Assembly: GCA_021234155.1 (NCBI GenBank)
Contig: JAJEKV010000071.1
Coordinates: 4,462,483-4,526,482 of the forward strand
DNA from: Isoetes taiwanensis
Lineage: Eukaryota > Streptophyta > Lycopodiopsida > Isoetales > Isoetaceae
DNA length: 64,000 nt
Direction: 5' to 3'
Translations under genes and position numbers: made by a program
Shown here: positions 1 through 11,750 of the stretch, piece by piece
Layout: each line of letters starts with the position of its first letter
How positions within the stretch are numbered: the stretch's first letter is position 1
The notes under the pieces: generated by a model
Told to the model about the DNA's origin: nothing
Database searches by the model: none
What the model saw: only the letters and a program-made list of their open reading frames with translations

Positions 1-306
1 GCGGAAGACAATAATGAAGAAAATGTTGACTTCTGGATTGTGAAGTGTACTGAACCCAAACACGTGGTGGAAAATGCATTCGAAGATTACTGGGGTTCAA
101 AATTTAGCAGGCAAGAGGTAATTCTAACAGGTAAATATTACAAGTTCCTGGGCGAAGTTAGATACGAGTTGTTAAGTAATATGCCTGATGTTAATTGTTA
201 TTCACACCTCGTCATAAGCGCAAAGGTAGATTTGATTGCTGATGTAAATGAAGACAATGTATACCATTTACCTTTGGATTATCTGTATCCGAGTCATGAG
301 GACTGA
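1..306 (+). pseudogene. C-terminal exon of a DDE-type transposase (left-edge copy)
   Basis: The open frame runs in from the window edge and ends at a TGA at 304-306. It encodes a domain that also occurs at 39565-39981 on the minus strand: both read VDF(W/Y)I(V/I)KCT, then PKH(I/V)VE.AF, then WG.KF.R.EV and GKYYKFLG, and later YSHLV and an (L)P.D tail. In the second copy this domain closes the transposase gene of a bounded transposon, so this is probably the 3' end of a related transposase whose catalytic part lies outside the window. The two proteins differ at many positions, so they are diverged family members and not a recent duplication. Function of this domain is unknown to me. Called a partial gene; no disruption is visible in the part present. 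Confidence 0.65.
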
Positions 307-1130
307 CTTGTGCATTAACTTGAGGTACAACTTCAGGAATTTGAACATCTGCAGCAGCTTGAGTTGTTCTAACTTCTGTATTGACATGAACATCTGCATT
401 AACTTGAAAAACGAGATCATGTTGTTCCTTGATAAGATCGATAACTTTTGGCAGTGTAGCAGGCAAGTTCAATATAGGTGGGATTTGAGAAGTACCAAAT
501 GTGTTTTGAAAAGCGCCAAAGGTGCTTTGGATCTCAAAGTTATAGTTTCCGGGAAATCAGAGGTTGTGAATCTGACTGGAGTTCCAAGATTCTGCCTCGA
601 AGCTAGAAGTCATACCTGGTTTGCAAAGTTAACATGTTAGCTAAGTTAGAAGACATATTTAGAAAGGAAATACATTACCTATGCCTGAAGTTCTGTCCAT
701 TCCTGATTGAGTATCTTTGACGGATTGAGTTTCTTTAACGGCTTCTTTGAGGGTTTCAGAAAGTGCTGGATTTGTGGTTTCTTCTACCTCAGGTTTCTTG
801 ATATTCTTTCCAGCATTTTTTTCCTCCTTGCCTTTTATATGTTTTGGCTTACTAGGTTTTGCTGTAGCAGAAAATAGAAAACGTTTAGGAGTCCTCTTCC
901 TTCCCAACTTAATAGACTTAGGTTCTTCGGCATGCAGCATCACTATCTTGCTGCTTCTTCCTCTTATTTCCTGATACTAGTTAAAGTAAAAGAATTATTT
1001 TGGCAGGTGCTATCAATGGTATATGGGAGATAATTTTACCTAACTGTCTTTTGGCAACAGCACGCATTTGAGGACGTCTTCTCACTTCTAATTTCTGTGG
1101 ACTGGTGTATTCAACATCTTCATCATCAAA
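212..1130 (-). pseudogene. Convergent partner gene of the left-edge transposon (3' exons)
   Basis: Three coding-like blocks lie on the minus strand and run towards the transposase exon. Block one (about 1130-1040) is acidic then basic, with EFDDEDVEY followed by an RRR-rich stretch. Block two (about 965-659) is Lys/Glu-rich with KLGRKRTPKRF and KPSKPKH. Block three (about 545-212) reads FGAFQNTFGTSQIPP, LPATLPKVIDLIKEQ and repeated V(N)A(D/Q)V units; it overlaps the 3' end of the plus-strand exon. Gaps between blocks have GT/AG-like ends. The layout matches the transposon at 36.6-42.2 kb, where an acidic/basic protein gene also converges on the transposase. No catalytic motif was seen. Exon joins are inferred and not proved, and I did not find a frame that joins all blocks cleanly. 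Confidence 0.4.
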
Positions 1131-1300
1131 CTCTGCAGAAGCTACTTTACTGGCATTGTTAGTATCTTCATCTTATATTATAATGTTATACCGTAATTCT
1201 TGGGTCGGATCAAGCCCTAATTTGAATGGCCAAGATCATCTGGTTGCATCCGAAGGCCAAGATGTATCGCACGATTTCCCACCACTATGATTGGCCATGC

Positions 1301-1600
1301 TTTGATCTCTCAAGGGAAAAGGAAAAACGAAAAGGGAGGATGAAAGGGGGAAAAGTGAAGGGCAAAAAGACACGAGGGAAAGGGGAAAGGAAAAAAAGGA
1401 AAGGAAAATGGACGTCGGAAAAAGGGGAAAAGGGAAAGATTGAGGAAAAAATGACATGGAAAAGGGAAAGCGAAAGGAAAGGGGGGAAAGGAAAACGAAT
1501 GAAAAAAAAGAGCATGGAAAAAGAGAAAGGGAAAGAAAAGGGAAAAAGGGCATGAGGAAAAGGGAAGAGCAAAATCAGAAAATGGAAACGAAAAAGCGCA
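1301..1600. repeat. Purine-rich low-complexity tract
   Basis: About 300 bases made almost only of A and G on the plus strand, built from loose GGGAAA / GGAAAAG units with no fixed period. Long apparent reading frames on both strands here are artefacts of composition (Lys/Arg/Gly/Glu-rich or Phe/Ser/Pro-rich). A similar but G-richer tract lies at 62455-62745. Confidence 0.9.
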
Positions 1601-1603
1601 GGG

Positions 1604-2110
1604 GAAAAAGCGCAGGAGATTTTGAACATCTCAAAACATGCCTGGGCGCAACGTGTGAGACGACGAAAAAGCGCAGGGGATTTTGAACATCTCAAAACAT
1701 GCCTGAGCACAACGTGTGAGATGAGAAAAGCATTGGGGGATTTTGAACATCTCAAAACATGCCTGAGCACAACGTGTGAGACATTGATCTGAACATCTCA
1801 AAACATGCCTGAGCACAACGTGTCTGAGTTTAAAAAGTCAAACAGTTTAAAAAGTCAAAAATTTTACTCACATTGATCCGAACATCTCAAAACATGCCCG
1901 AGAGCACAACGTGTCCGAAGTTTAAAAGTCAAACAGTTTAAAAAGTCAAAGCAGCGGTTTAAAAAGTCAAAAATTTTACTCACATTGATCTGAACATCTC
2001 AAAACATGCCTGAGCACAACGTGTCTCTCCCATGCCTGAGCACAACGTGTGAGACATTGATCTGAGAGCACAACGTGTGAGACATTGATCTGAAAATAGT
2101 TTTGACTTAA
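1604..2110. repeat. Degenerate minisatellite, about 42-110 bp spacing
   Basis: The core GAACATCTCAAAACATGCC followed by TGAGCACAACGTGTGAGA recurs six times, starting near 1623, 1685, 1748, 1790, 1880 and 1992, with shortened copies (only the CACAACGTGTGAGACATTG half) up to about 2095. The first three units are 62 bp apart; later ones are separated by inserted copies of a second short unit, AGTTTAAAAAGTCAAA, so the array is composite. Reading frames crossing it simply repeat the unit and are not genes. Confidence 0.9.
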
Positions 2111-2398
2111 AACAGTTTAAAAAGTCAAAAATTTTAGAAAAGTAACTTGGTAATTCGAATTTCAGCCTAGGAATTAGCTAGATTAGCTTTCCAATCTATT
2201 TAAACCTCATCTTAAAAGAATTCCCATGGGTGGCGGAATTGAACCTCCCACCCAGGGTTGAACCCCCAAACCCCCGTACAACCAACCGAGGGCGGGCATC
2301 GTTTGTGTTTGAATTATAATTCTTAATTAAATTTAAGCTTTAATAATGTTGGATAATATTAATTGCCAAGCCTTAGACTTAGAACCAAGACCCTTAAG
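2111..2398. other. Intergenic, possible tRNA-derived repeat end
   Basis: No gene seen. On the minus strand at about 2225-2290 there is a TTTGGGGGTTCAACCC block (B-box-like) followed by GGTTCAATTCC, as in tRNA-derived SINEs. No matching A box, tail or target-site duplication was found, so this is only a weak hint. Confidence 0.25.
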
Positions 2399-2824
2399 CT
2401 AGATAGAGACAGCATCTCGATAGACACCAAGCCTCCGATCGACATGATGTGCACCAAACAGACCGCTCGACTTCCTCGACAAGGCAAAACAGCCTGAGGC
2501 CAAGGAAGCCGAAGGAAACAAGAGGAGGAGAGGGCAGAACGAGAGCGGGAGGCCAAGGTTCAAGAAGCAGCAGAGCAGAAGCTGGTCCAACATTTTGAAG
2601 ATTCGACGGCCTGCACAGTTCACGGAGAGAGGGTCACACTCATGAGGCAAGACATGCATCAATACTTGAATAGCATCTACAGAATCACTAAGTCTTTTCT
2701 TCTTGATCACCATCATACATTCTGATGCAGGATATCCAAAATCTGCAATTAAATAGGGTTGCACTCTTCTACCATGCAATACTCTTGAAGGTCCACGTAA
2801 AATATGCTTGAAGGTCCTTGACAA
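2399..2824 (-). pseudogene. Unknown ORF, weakly PIF/Harbinger-like
   Basis: A 141-codon open frame. Its first 75 residues look coding: RVLHGRRVQPYLIADFGYP resembles the second catalytic block (D.GYP) of PIF/Harbinger DDE_4 transposases, followed by a charged helix and a Cys/His-containing stretch. The C-terminal half is Leu/Ser/Cys-rich and unlike a domain. No first or third catalytic block and no inverted repeats were found. It may equally be chance. Between 2859 and 3164 a plus-strand frame of 101 codons exists but has no recognisable features. Confidence 0.25.
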
Positions 2825-3164
2825 CTTAGAAAATAATAGGGATTTATAAAAATGATTTGTGTCATGCGCACCACCGGGAGCATCGCAGCAGACGTTTCAG
2901 AATCCAAATATTAGTGCAGAATCATATACAACTTGCAGTACAATGGAGAAAATGATGTCTACTCCAGTAATCCGCTGGTCCCCATTTCCTTATTGGTGCC
3001 TTTTTGACAGAAATGTGAGTGCCATGGATTGCATCAACAATCTATGGCACACCAGAAATGGATCCAAAATCATATATAACGTTTTGCAGTCTAACCATGG
3101 TTGGGGCCGACCTAGGTCGGCCCTAAAATCCAAGCTTTTCCGAACTAGGTCGGAGTCAGCTTAA

Positions 3165-3700
3165 TCCGACCCAAGGTCGGATGGGTCTAAACAGCCAATT
3201 TTTTTCCAACTTTTGCTCTGCTGCATCCCGTAGGGGCTGAAGTAACTAGAACAGAGTGTTTTCAACCAGTTTTGAGTAGTGAAATCCCTTCTTGAGTCTT
3301 TCCACACTCTGTTTCAAACAATGCAAGGTCATGCCATAGCCAAATCGAGCTTTAGCTAAACTTCATTCTACAATTTTTTTTTCGTTTATAGGCTGGGAGC
3401 CTAATCTATAACAGGTTTGATGCTTGTTTGACAAGAAAGGTGGATCAACCGATCTTAGTTCTAAGACAAAGCAACTGATTTTGAGGTCAGTCTTGCATTG
3501 TTCTGTTTTACTTCTGTATTACATCATAGATGACCATCCTAAGTTCGATTTAGGGCTTATAATTTCATTGATTTGTATGTAAGGATATTGTAGGGGATCT
3601 CGGTACAAGAAGGAGAATTATCAACATACCTAAAGGGGCTGTGAAATAGGGGAATGGATCCTCCAGAGTTGTGTCGGAAGGCAGAGTTGTGTCGGAAGGC
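3165..3700. other. Intergenic, nothing recognised
   Basis: AT-rich, no coding signal. Near 3100-3185 there are several GACC(T)AGGTCGG / CCGACC words forming short inverted repeats. At 3669-3700 a 17-bp unit, GTTGTGTCGGAAGGCA, is tandemly doubled. Confidence 0.5.
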
Positions 3701-4033
3701 ATATTGTCTGCCTTGGAAAATACGAAAAGTTTTATCCTTTGCAGATCAGGTAACTCCAAATCCTTTGTTTCTTGATTTTCACAAATAAAAATGTTCTTCG
3801 ACCTATTTGTTTCTTGCTTTTTTTTACTGAATTCCAGCCACTTAGGATAGCCAGGGTAGCAAACTCATATTGTCTGCCTTGAAAAATATGAAAAGTTTTA
3901 TCCTTTGCAGATCAGGTAACTCCAAATCCTTTGTTTCTTGATTTTCACAAATAGAAATGTTCCTCTACCTATTTGTTTCTTGCCTTTTTTTTACTGAATT
4001 CCAGCCACTTAGGATAGCCAGGGTAGCAAATTC
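3701..4033. repeat. 166-bp tandem duplication
   Basis: Two head-to-tail copies, 3701-3866 and 3867-4033, both starting ATATTGTCTGCCTT and ending CCAGGGTAGCAAA. They differ by a handful of substitutions and a one-base indel in a T run, so the duplication is fairly young. Confidence 0.95.
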
Positions 4034-4168
4034 ATTACCTTATAGTCTTCTAACCTGATAGGTCTATTTGTATCACTCGTTATATCATATCAAGATAGCA
4101 AATTGATTACCTTATAGTCTTCTAACCTGATAGATCTATTTGTATCACTTGTTATGTCATATAAAATC
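4024..4168. repeat. 72-bp tandem duplication
   Basis: Two adjoining copies, starting at 4024 and 4096, of a unit beginning TAGCAAATT(C/G)ATTACC and ending with TCATAT. It overlaps the end of the 166-bp duplication, so two rounds of tandem duplication happened here. Confidence 0.9.
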
Positions 4169-4327
4169 GGCTAGGAAACTCAAACATCGAACTAATCTAA
4201 AATCTGTGCCCAAGAAATATTGATTCAAAAGACAATGTACTTTGTCTTATTTGAAGTTTAATACCATAAATCGAATGTTTAGAAATTATTTGGCGTATAA
4301 TCTTATCTAGATTCACTATTTATTTAG

Positions 4328-4684
4328 TGTTACAACACCATGGAAGGGACCAAGTTTGGCTACCATGAACCCCCTGGGTTCCCCACTCCTCGAGTCCCTT
4401 GGACTCCCCACGCCAGACTTGTGTTGATCCCCTGGATCAATACTGCAACATCGTGCAGTTCTCTAATCATTCCCAGAACGATTCTCCAATGATCTCTTAT
4501 ATAGAGTACCTACTCTTGTGGCATGCTGCCACGTGTATGCATGCATGCATGCATATGGACTCTTGGAGTCTCCTTATGCCACTTGTCCCTTAAACCTCTA
4601 ATCCTTAGGTTTAATGGTCCTATGACCTAGGGACCAACATATGTATGTAACATATGACTTAGGGCCTAACCCATGTTCGTAACA
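4328..4684 (-). repeat. 3' LTR of the minus-strand element
   Basis: 357 bp. Compared with the right LTR it lacks about 22 bp between two short CCATG-type repeats (near 4489) and has one or two extra TGCA units in the TGCATGCA run and a few extra bases near 4639. Plus-strand reading frames in it are matched in the other LTR and are not genes. Confidence 0.93.
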
Positions 4685-4738
4685 TACCTCCCCCCTTCAA
4701 ATCCTTGGTCCCCAAGGATCATGGGAGTATGTGTATCT

Positions 4739-4950
4739 TGAAACCCATTCCCTGGGTCACCCAGTGACCATGGTTTCACCATCTAGTCCATTTTGAAACC
4801 CTTTCCCTAAATGACCTTGTGATCATGGTTTCATCTTCTCGTCTCTTCAGAAACGCGTTCCCTGAATCACTCTGTGATCATGGTTTCATCCTCTAGTCCC
4901 TTCCAAAACCCGTTCCCTGGATCACCCTGTGATCATGGTTTCATAGCTCA
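4739..4950. repeat. Four 55-bp tandem units beside the 3' LTR
   Basis: Units start at 4741, 4796, 4851 and 4906 with AAACCC(A/T/G)TTCCCTG and contain TGATCATGGTTTCATC. They lie between the polypurine tract and the body of the minus-strand LTR element, where many LTR elements carry tandem repeats in the 3' untranslated region. Confidence 0.92.
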
Positions 4951-7900
4951 TTCTTTAGCGGACGTCCTACTTGCCATCCCTGATGCAAGTATCTAATTTT
5001 TTTAGTTTTAGGTAACTGACCTCATATTGACTCCACTAATCCTTCCGTGTTATCAGGGGATTTTGAGTCAAATGAGGATTTGGCTGCGTGTACACTTCAC
5101 TTTCCCATGTGGCCTTGGGAAGTGACTGATCTTGCCACAAGATCTAGTACTCTGCAATACTCTTATTGCGCTGACCTCAATCGCAGTGTCTAGAATCGCC
5201 TCAGGAGTTACCTCAAAGCTAAGGGCTAGGAGTACTGTCACAATCTTTGGACAATATTGCTTTCTTGAGTTGACTTATGTGGAATAGGGTGCACTCCTAA
5301 TCCATTCATAAGTTCTAACTCAACTCATATGCTGTCTTCATTGACCCTTCCTGAGTCCAACATATTGGGACATCTATAACTAATGGTCTCAAGGTCCTTA
5401 CCTTGCCACTAGTATTATAATACCTATTTGGAACTTTGCGTCTATTCTTCTGCCAAGAACCCCAGGTTCTTTATGACGCATGTACCAACTTTTTGGACTA
5501 GAACAGAGGCCCACTTTATCCCTTAGTTGACACTTAGTGCAACTAAGTACCTAATGCTAGTCATGTGAATTCACTAACCTATGTGAATTCAATATTCTTG
5601 ATCCCAGATCTAAGAACACTATGCTACAAAAGACCATGCTTCTTATAAGCAATACAGTGGTAATGACCATAGACTCCCCCAGAAATCTAATTAGAAACAA
5701 GATTCTAATAATTGTACCACTCACACTCTGATCGTTCATCAGAGATCTTTTGCAACATTAACCCCAGGTTAATCCTTGCATTTCTAGAGACCTTGCTCTA
5801 TAAATAGCCAATACAACAATTATGGATAATCATGAATTCTAATTGGATTCTCTATCACAACTCCCATAGTTGACTCTCTTCCTCCAAGCGTCTCAAGAAT
5901 CCTTATATTCATGGCCATTCCTCTAGGAAAACATTCTTCCTAAGTCTGACAACCTTTGTATCTTTATTAGGTGAACCCTTTCCTCAACAATTTTGGGTTC
6001 CACATTCAGATTCCAGTTTGTGACCCCTTTTTCTTAGGGTAGAATAAGCTAGGAAATCCTTTTCCTCCTTTCAAAAAAATCAAGCAATCCTTTGCTTTTG
6101 GAAGTGAATTCTTAAAGTCATATGCATCCAATTTACAGCTTGACATAGAACTTATCTATTACTCAGCTTGGATGATATACTAATAGGAGTTTTGGCCACT
6201 CTCTAAGCCCTGCTTATAAGAGTTTTGACTATTCCCCAAATTATCGTATGGTGGTGTTCCTAGTCAAGCCTCACTAGAACCCAAATACCTTGCCTTGCAA
6301 GATTGAGCAAGAAGACCTTTAAGTCTACGCTCACACTCTTTCTATAGAGCCAACGGTTCTAACTACCTTACTTCTTGACTTGGTTGGCTTCCATAGCTTA
6401 ACACCCCAAGTAATGCATCATCAATTTGAAATTTGATTTGCAAGCTCAACCAACGCATTGGCATAGACCACTTCCAGGCCTCTTACATGCTTAATTTGTG
6501 GGGTACTTTGATGCACATGCCATATTGACTCTTAAAGATCATGATTCTAGTAGATTCCTCATCAAGGAACTACTCTCTCACTTGACATAAGTCACTAGAC
6601 TTTGTCATTATTAGCTCTAAATGATCTGTTCAATAGGCATCATCGATCTCCTAGGGACCAATGCATCATAAGTGAAGCACCATTATGCTCCATCCATACA
6701 TCAATCAATATCTGTTCATACACATACGTGTTTGATGTTAATACAGAGTTCATGCAAAAAGCCAAGCAACTCAGTTTAACATGACTATTTGGCCTTGCAA
6801 ACTCTAACTTATAGAATTACATGGACCTTGGTTTCCACCACTTCCTAATTGATAACACCATGTTTTCCATACCAAAACTCTCATTAGAGGTTCTTGTTGT
6901 GCTTAGCTTTGCTTTTCATGCTTTGGCTTAGAGCTAACCCAAGTCATTCTTGACTTTGCTCAATAGCACAACCCTTATGGTTGCATCACATGACTTACCT
7001 AAGTCAACTGCAACTTTAATTGGTCCACCAGTACCACAGCTTCTTGACCTCGTCAAAAGCTTCCCGTTGTACTAACCCCTAACTCATACTTGAATTTCAT
7101 TCAAGATTCTTATGGGGCTTCGATTTCCCAGAATACACTTTCAACCATTGGCAGCCAAGCCAGCAAAATTTTCAACCTCAAGACAGTCTTAAAGGGTGAA
7201 ACTATTCTTATACGGCTTGCCCCTTACTGAGATCCTCTCTCGAAAGTGAATAACTCTTATCAATGGAAAATTCATAGATAGCATCCAATTATTTGGTTTG
7301 AATTATGTGCCATAACGTCAAGTTCCTTCACTACTTGTTCTAACACATATTCACTGCTTTGCCAATCTATGGCTATAAGGCATAATATACATCTCATAAT
7401 ACCTATACAAGCCCAGCTTATATATTGCGACCCATATGTTTTACCCCAAGCCCCGCTTGAACATACTGGGCAATAAGATGTATTCACAACTCCTAGTTGA
7501 TAGATGTAGGAATATAACTCTACTAACATTCTTGTTTCCAAACAAGAGATATTGAGATTTTCTAACCAATCTCAAGATCTTAGTTTGAGCATAGGTAGAG
7601 TTTATATGGAACTAGACAGTCCAATCAATCATATTGTAGCTTGATTCATCCTTGGCATCTTTCCAGAGACACCCTTTGAAATCAATTTAACAAACGCTAC
7701 AATAATCTATTGCAAGCATCCATATGATCCTAGTTGAATCCGTTTGCTTCTTTATTTATTTTAAGTGCTCTTCCCAGAAGAACCCCTTAAAATGACTAAC
7801 AAGTTGCTTTGCAATAACTATCTTATAGTTTCTACCTGATAAGTTCTCAACCTTATCAGTACTGCAACTTGTATTTTGTAGATGCGTTAGCTAGCATCTC

Positions 7901-9199
7901 TAGCTATAGTACTTTTAAACTATAGATTCCATGTGTAGATGTTCATCTATAAAGGTTATTTTCTTGACCCAACAGTCGCAGATTGTATATGTTCCTTTGG
8001 AATTTTTCAAAGGAATATCTCAAGCTAAGTTAATTTGTTGCCACTTTCCTTTATGCAACCAAGATCCCTCTTGGTGCTTATAAGAAAGCATATACAAGGC
8101 ATAAAACCTTTAAATCCCTTCAAAATTCCTTCATAGAATTCAAGGACCTTATTCTCAACACTTACCACAAGTGTTGTTATTCCGAAGTGTTACTATGTTC
8201 CAAGGAACTAGTCAGGACTTCCGGTGTTCTAATAAAAGCTCTGCTTCCAAGATGTCCACTTAACGGACCCCAAATCCTCCAAGCAACCAAGTCCGAGCAT
8301 TCATTAAGAACTAGTATCCACAATATTTCCCAAATATTGTGCACTTCTAGCACAAACCCTCGGTTGTGCACTAGTGACCCCTTGAGTCAATAGTAATATA
8401 TCCATCACCAATTCCCTACAAGGATTGGTTAAAGGAACGTGTAACCTCGTACCACCCTACCCAGTAGAGTGAGCCAATGATCCCAGATCAAGTGGTTATC
8501 ACGGGCAACAACATTCGAACATTGGACTCCATTCTCCATTTCTAGTTTCTTCTTACGCCACACTACCCAGTAGTGTGCGTCAACTGGGCATGATCCCAGA
8601 TCATGACACCCTATGATGCACTCATTGAAAGGGATCTTTGGAGGGCAATAACGCTTTTTGTTAAAGCATAATTTCTCTTAGTTCCTTGAATGTAAAGACG
8701 CTTTTCAAAAGAATCATCCTGGATATCAAAATCAATTATCAACTAATTTTAAAAACTCAAGCTCTAGGGGCCTTATGTTAAGCATATCCACATGCTCCAG
8801 GGTATGGCCCATCTCCATGTGGTTCGTCTATGTTCCACTACTGAGCCCCCGACTCCTCATGACGAAACCACCTAACACTCTTGGAGTGCTAGAATTTACA
8901 TCTATTTTCCTTTCAGCAAACCCAGTTTGCAAGAATGCAGTTGATGGTACTACCAACAAGTGCCCTTGGCCCTTGTTCATTACTAGTTCAACTAGTACCA
9001 ACATTAGCTAAAATCGTAAATATTAACTAAGGTAAGTAATAACCCATTAAAACCTTCCCTTTAATTTTTAATGGTTGATAATGGGTCCTGGTTACCTTTA
9101 AAAAAAATCACAGAATCAAAAATATCAATCACGAAATAGTGATTCCGTGCCAGCCAGGATCAATCACTCTGGGCTGCTCGGTACTCGGATTGCCACGAA
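4951..9199 (-). other. Internal region of the LTR element, coding capacity lost
   Basis: About 4.2 kb belonging to the minus-strand LTR element. No frame longer than about 90 codons resembles gag or pol. The minus frame at 7541-7272 (89 codons) and scattered peptides near 7050 look like eroded coding sequence but match no motif I can name. Short inverted words (CACTACCCAGTAGTGTG at about 8562-8578) are present. I treat the whole stretch as decayed retrotransposon interior. Confidence 0.6.
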
Positions 9200-9204
9200 A
9201 TTTG

Positions 9205-9392
9205 TGTTGGAAGTACCTGACAACAGCCACCAACTAGTTACAGAATGTACCGTTCAGTTAATTGTACCGTTGCAGTTGGTGCACGGTTATAGCATTAATA
9301 CATACCCCTACATATAGGGGATAGATCATGTACCAAAATTAGATCAATACAAGTTAGCTCATCTCTGTTTTAGCTCTTTCCATATACTTTCT
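9205..9392 (+). repeat. 5' LTR of the Copia element
   Basis: 188 bp, beginning TGTTGG and ending ACTTTCT. The last 106 bases or so are identical to the 3' LTR, but the first ~88 bases differ at about 14 positions plus indels. Confidence 0.95.
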
Positions 9393-9566
9393 TGGTATCA
9401 GAGCCATCGTGTCCCAAGACACAATCGGAACCTGGGAAGCAGGTGGGGAAGTACCTGTTGCATACCGTAGTTTAGATCAAGGCACAGGCTGGGAGGAGGC
9501 GAATCGAGATTCGAATCCAAAGAGAGAGGCATCTTCGGGTGATCCGTTTCGGAGGTTTAAAGTGAG

Positions 9567-10407
9567 ATGGCTTCGTCAGAAAGGTTTGATCGTTTTGACA
9601 GAAAAATTGAGACTCTTGATTATGATAATGCATACATATGGTTTATTAAGATGCGTTCTTTCCTAGCAGAAAAAGGTCTTTGCGAGAAGCCCGAAGACGA
9701 TGGAGAGGAAGAACTTGAATTTGAAAAACTGAATGCAAAAGCAAAGAATCACATAATTCCATTTGTTTCTAATCTTGATATCTTCATGATTGAGCATGCG
9801 AGACAAAGGGCGTAAGCACCGGAGCGAATCGAAGGCCACATATCATAAGACCACTTGGTCTCACGAAATCACCCTGTATCAGGAGCTATTTGCAGCTCCC
9901 ATGAAGGACGATGAATCAGCTGCCCCATATGTGGCCAGAAAGAAATCTGTGGGCGAGCAATTGGCTTCCATTGGAGTCAATCTCGACAAAAGCCTTATTG
10001 CAGCAGCCATAGTGATGGGTTTACCCCCTTCATTCGACCACATTTGTACACATTTAGGCAGCCAAGATCGTCCCGATCTCAAAACAGTAACTGCAGTACT
10101 CCTTCAAGAGGAGCAGGTAAGAAAGAATCGTGCAAAAACTCAAACTACTGACCCTATGGCATTTTATGCAGGAAAATCTGGTCCAAATCGAAGCATGCAA
10201 ACTAGAACGCGCCAGAAACGAAGATGCTTCATGTGTGAGGAGGAACATATAGTCAAAGATTGCCCCCTTCTTGCACAAATCAAGCGATTGGGCAAAACCA
10301 ATGTCTCTACCCGGCCCAGTGCTCACCTATCTGAAGCAAGCGATGCTCCTCCTGTGGAGCACTCTCCCAATTTTGCAGAATGGGAAGAGACGGTTGAATC
10401 AACTTGA
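9567..10407 (+). pseudogene. gag: Copia gag (frameshifted)
   Basis: Starts at ATG 9567 (MASSERFDRFDRKIETLDYDN). A frame change near 9800 moves the reading into a second frame that continues to 10407. The second part has the usual Copia gag core (YVARKKSVGEQLASIGV, LPPSFDHICTHL, VTAVLLQEEQVRK) and ends with a nucleocapsid zinc knuckle, CFMCEEEHIVKDC. The knuckle is CX2CX3HX4C, one residue shorter than the standard CX2CX4HX4C, so it may already be damaged. The intact protein would package element RNA in the cytoplasmic virus-like particle. Confidence 0.85.
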
Positions 10408-10479
10408 AGAAGCCACAGCATACATGGCCATAATAGAAGAAGCTGACTCAAATCAACCAAAATCAGTAGCCTTCATGGC

Positions 10480-10760
10480 AAAAAGACCTCATCTGCGTCA
10501 AGATAGAGAGAATTGGTGGTTTGATTGTGCTGCTACTGATCATATGCAGAAAGGATTGGTTTAAAAATTTGGATGAGAATATTTCTGCTAACCCTGTTCT
10601 AGGACTCAAAGGAGGCATAAAATTGCGGGCATTGGAGAAGCTGAAGTCCATACACCGTAAGGCCTTCGCCTACTTTCTCGCATACTCTCTACCGCCCGTA
10701 AACTCCCAAGAATCTCATATATCGTTGCTTTCGAATGTCGATCGGGCATAGAATTCGTAT
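10480..10760 (+). pseudogene. Copia protease region (degenerate)
   Basis: The aspartic protease motif is seen as WWFDCAATDHM, where functional Copia proteases have D(S/T)GA; here Ser and Gly are both replaced, so the active site is lost. The frame shifts shortly after, near 10560. The region between this and the integrase is short and holds only broken frames. Confidence 0.65.
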
Positions 10761-10888
10761 CATTGACACCGGATGCATCCAATGCTGTCATAAATCAGGA
10801 AATGTGATCACTAGGGGTATTAGACAAGGCAACATGTATCGGATAGTCGCACCTCCCCGAGGCAAACATATCCATCCATCAAGCAAGC

Positions 10889-11750
10889 ACAGTGCAGATC
10901 TGGCATGAACGTCTTGGCCACCCAAATCCAGAAAGACTTAAACAAATGGTATCACACAGTCAATAATCTTGTGATTTCTAACAAAATCTCGCATCAAGTT
11001 TGTGCAGGATGCCTCAAAGGGAAACAACACCAATCCCCCGCTCCCAAACAAGCCACTACCAGAGCATCTCAAAAACTGCAACTCGTACATACAGATCTAT
11101 GGGGCCCAACCAAAAGTCCCAGTCTAGGAGGAGCTACCTTTTATGTCTTGTTTGTTGATGATTTCACACGAAAAGCTTGGATCTATTTTCTAAAGAAAAA
11201 ATCTGATACTTTCTCTATTTTTAGCACCTGGAAAGCTCACGTTGAAAACGAATCGGGCTGCACTCTTAAAACCCTATGGTCTGATAAGGGAGGGGAGTTT
11301 CTATCTAATGAGTTCTCTGAATGTTCAGCAAATGCAGGAATCTCTCGCCAACTGGCAGTTCCCTCCGAACACCATCAAAATGGTGTGGCAGAATGTAGAC
11401 ACCGAACTTTGGTGGAATGTGCTAACACTCTTCTTCAAAATCATGGCATCCACCGCAGTTTCAGGCGTAAGCCGCCGCCCGCGCCATCTATCTCACCAAT
11501 CGGCTGCCCACCAAAGCACTTAACAAGATTGTTCCTGAGGAATTATGGAGTGGAATCAAACCATCTGTCAAGCATCTCAAGGTATTTGGATGCACAGCTT
11601 ACTCTCATATCCCTCTTGACGCCCGCGATAAGTTATCCTCTCATTCCTTACCCCCGCATATTCATTGGCTATAGTCAAATTTCAAAAGCTTATCGATTGT
11701 TTCACCCAGCCTACGCAAAATTTCGAAAACGCAGGTGTGCTATTCCATGA
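10889..11750 (+). pseudogene. Copia integrase (frameshifted)
   Basis: The gag-pre-integrase/zinc-binding block begins at WHERLGHPNP in one frame and shifts to the frame with CAGCLKGKQ. The catalytic core has all three acidic blocks: HTDLWGP, then SDKGGEF, then HHQNGVAE, with the usual FVDDFTRK between the first two. Reading is lost near 11450-11520, where the sequence becomes Pro/Ser-rich out of frame. An integrase would insert the element cDNA into nuclear DNA; this copy is inactive. Confidence 0.9.

Noticed and set aside
1226..1555. Long Lys/Arg/Gly-rich and Phe/Pro/Ser-rich frames on both strands
   Set aside because: They are translations of a purine-rich low-complexity tract, with no domain or codon structure.
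1285..1816. Minus-strand frames of 161 and 61 codons with repeated LRHVLRCSK
   Set aside because: Pure translation of the minisatellite unit.
4399..4593. Frame in the left LTR, also present at 14286-14498
   Set aside because: It occurs in both LTRs of one element and has no domain, so it is LTR sequence.
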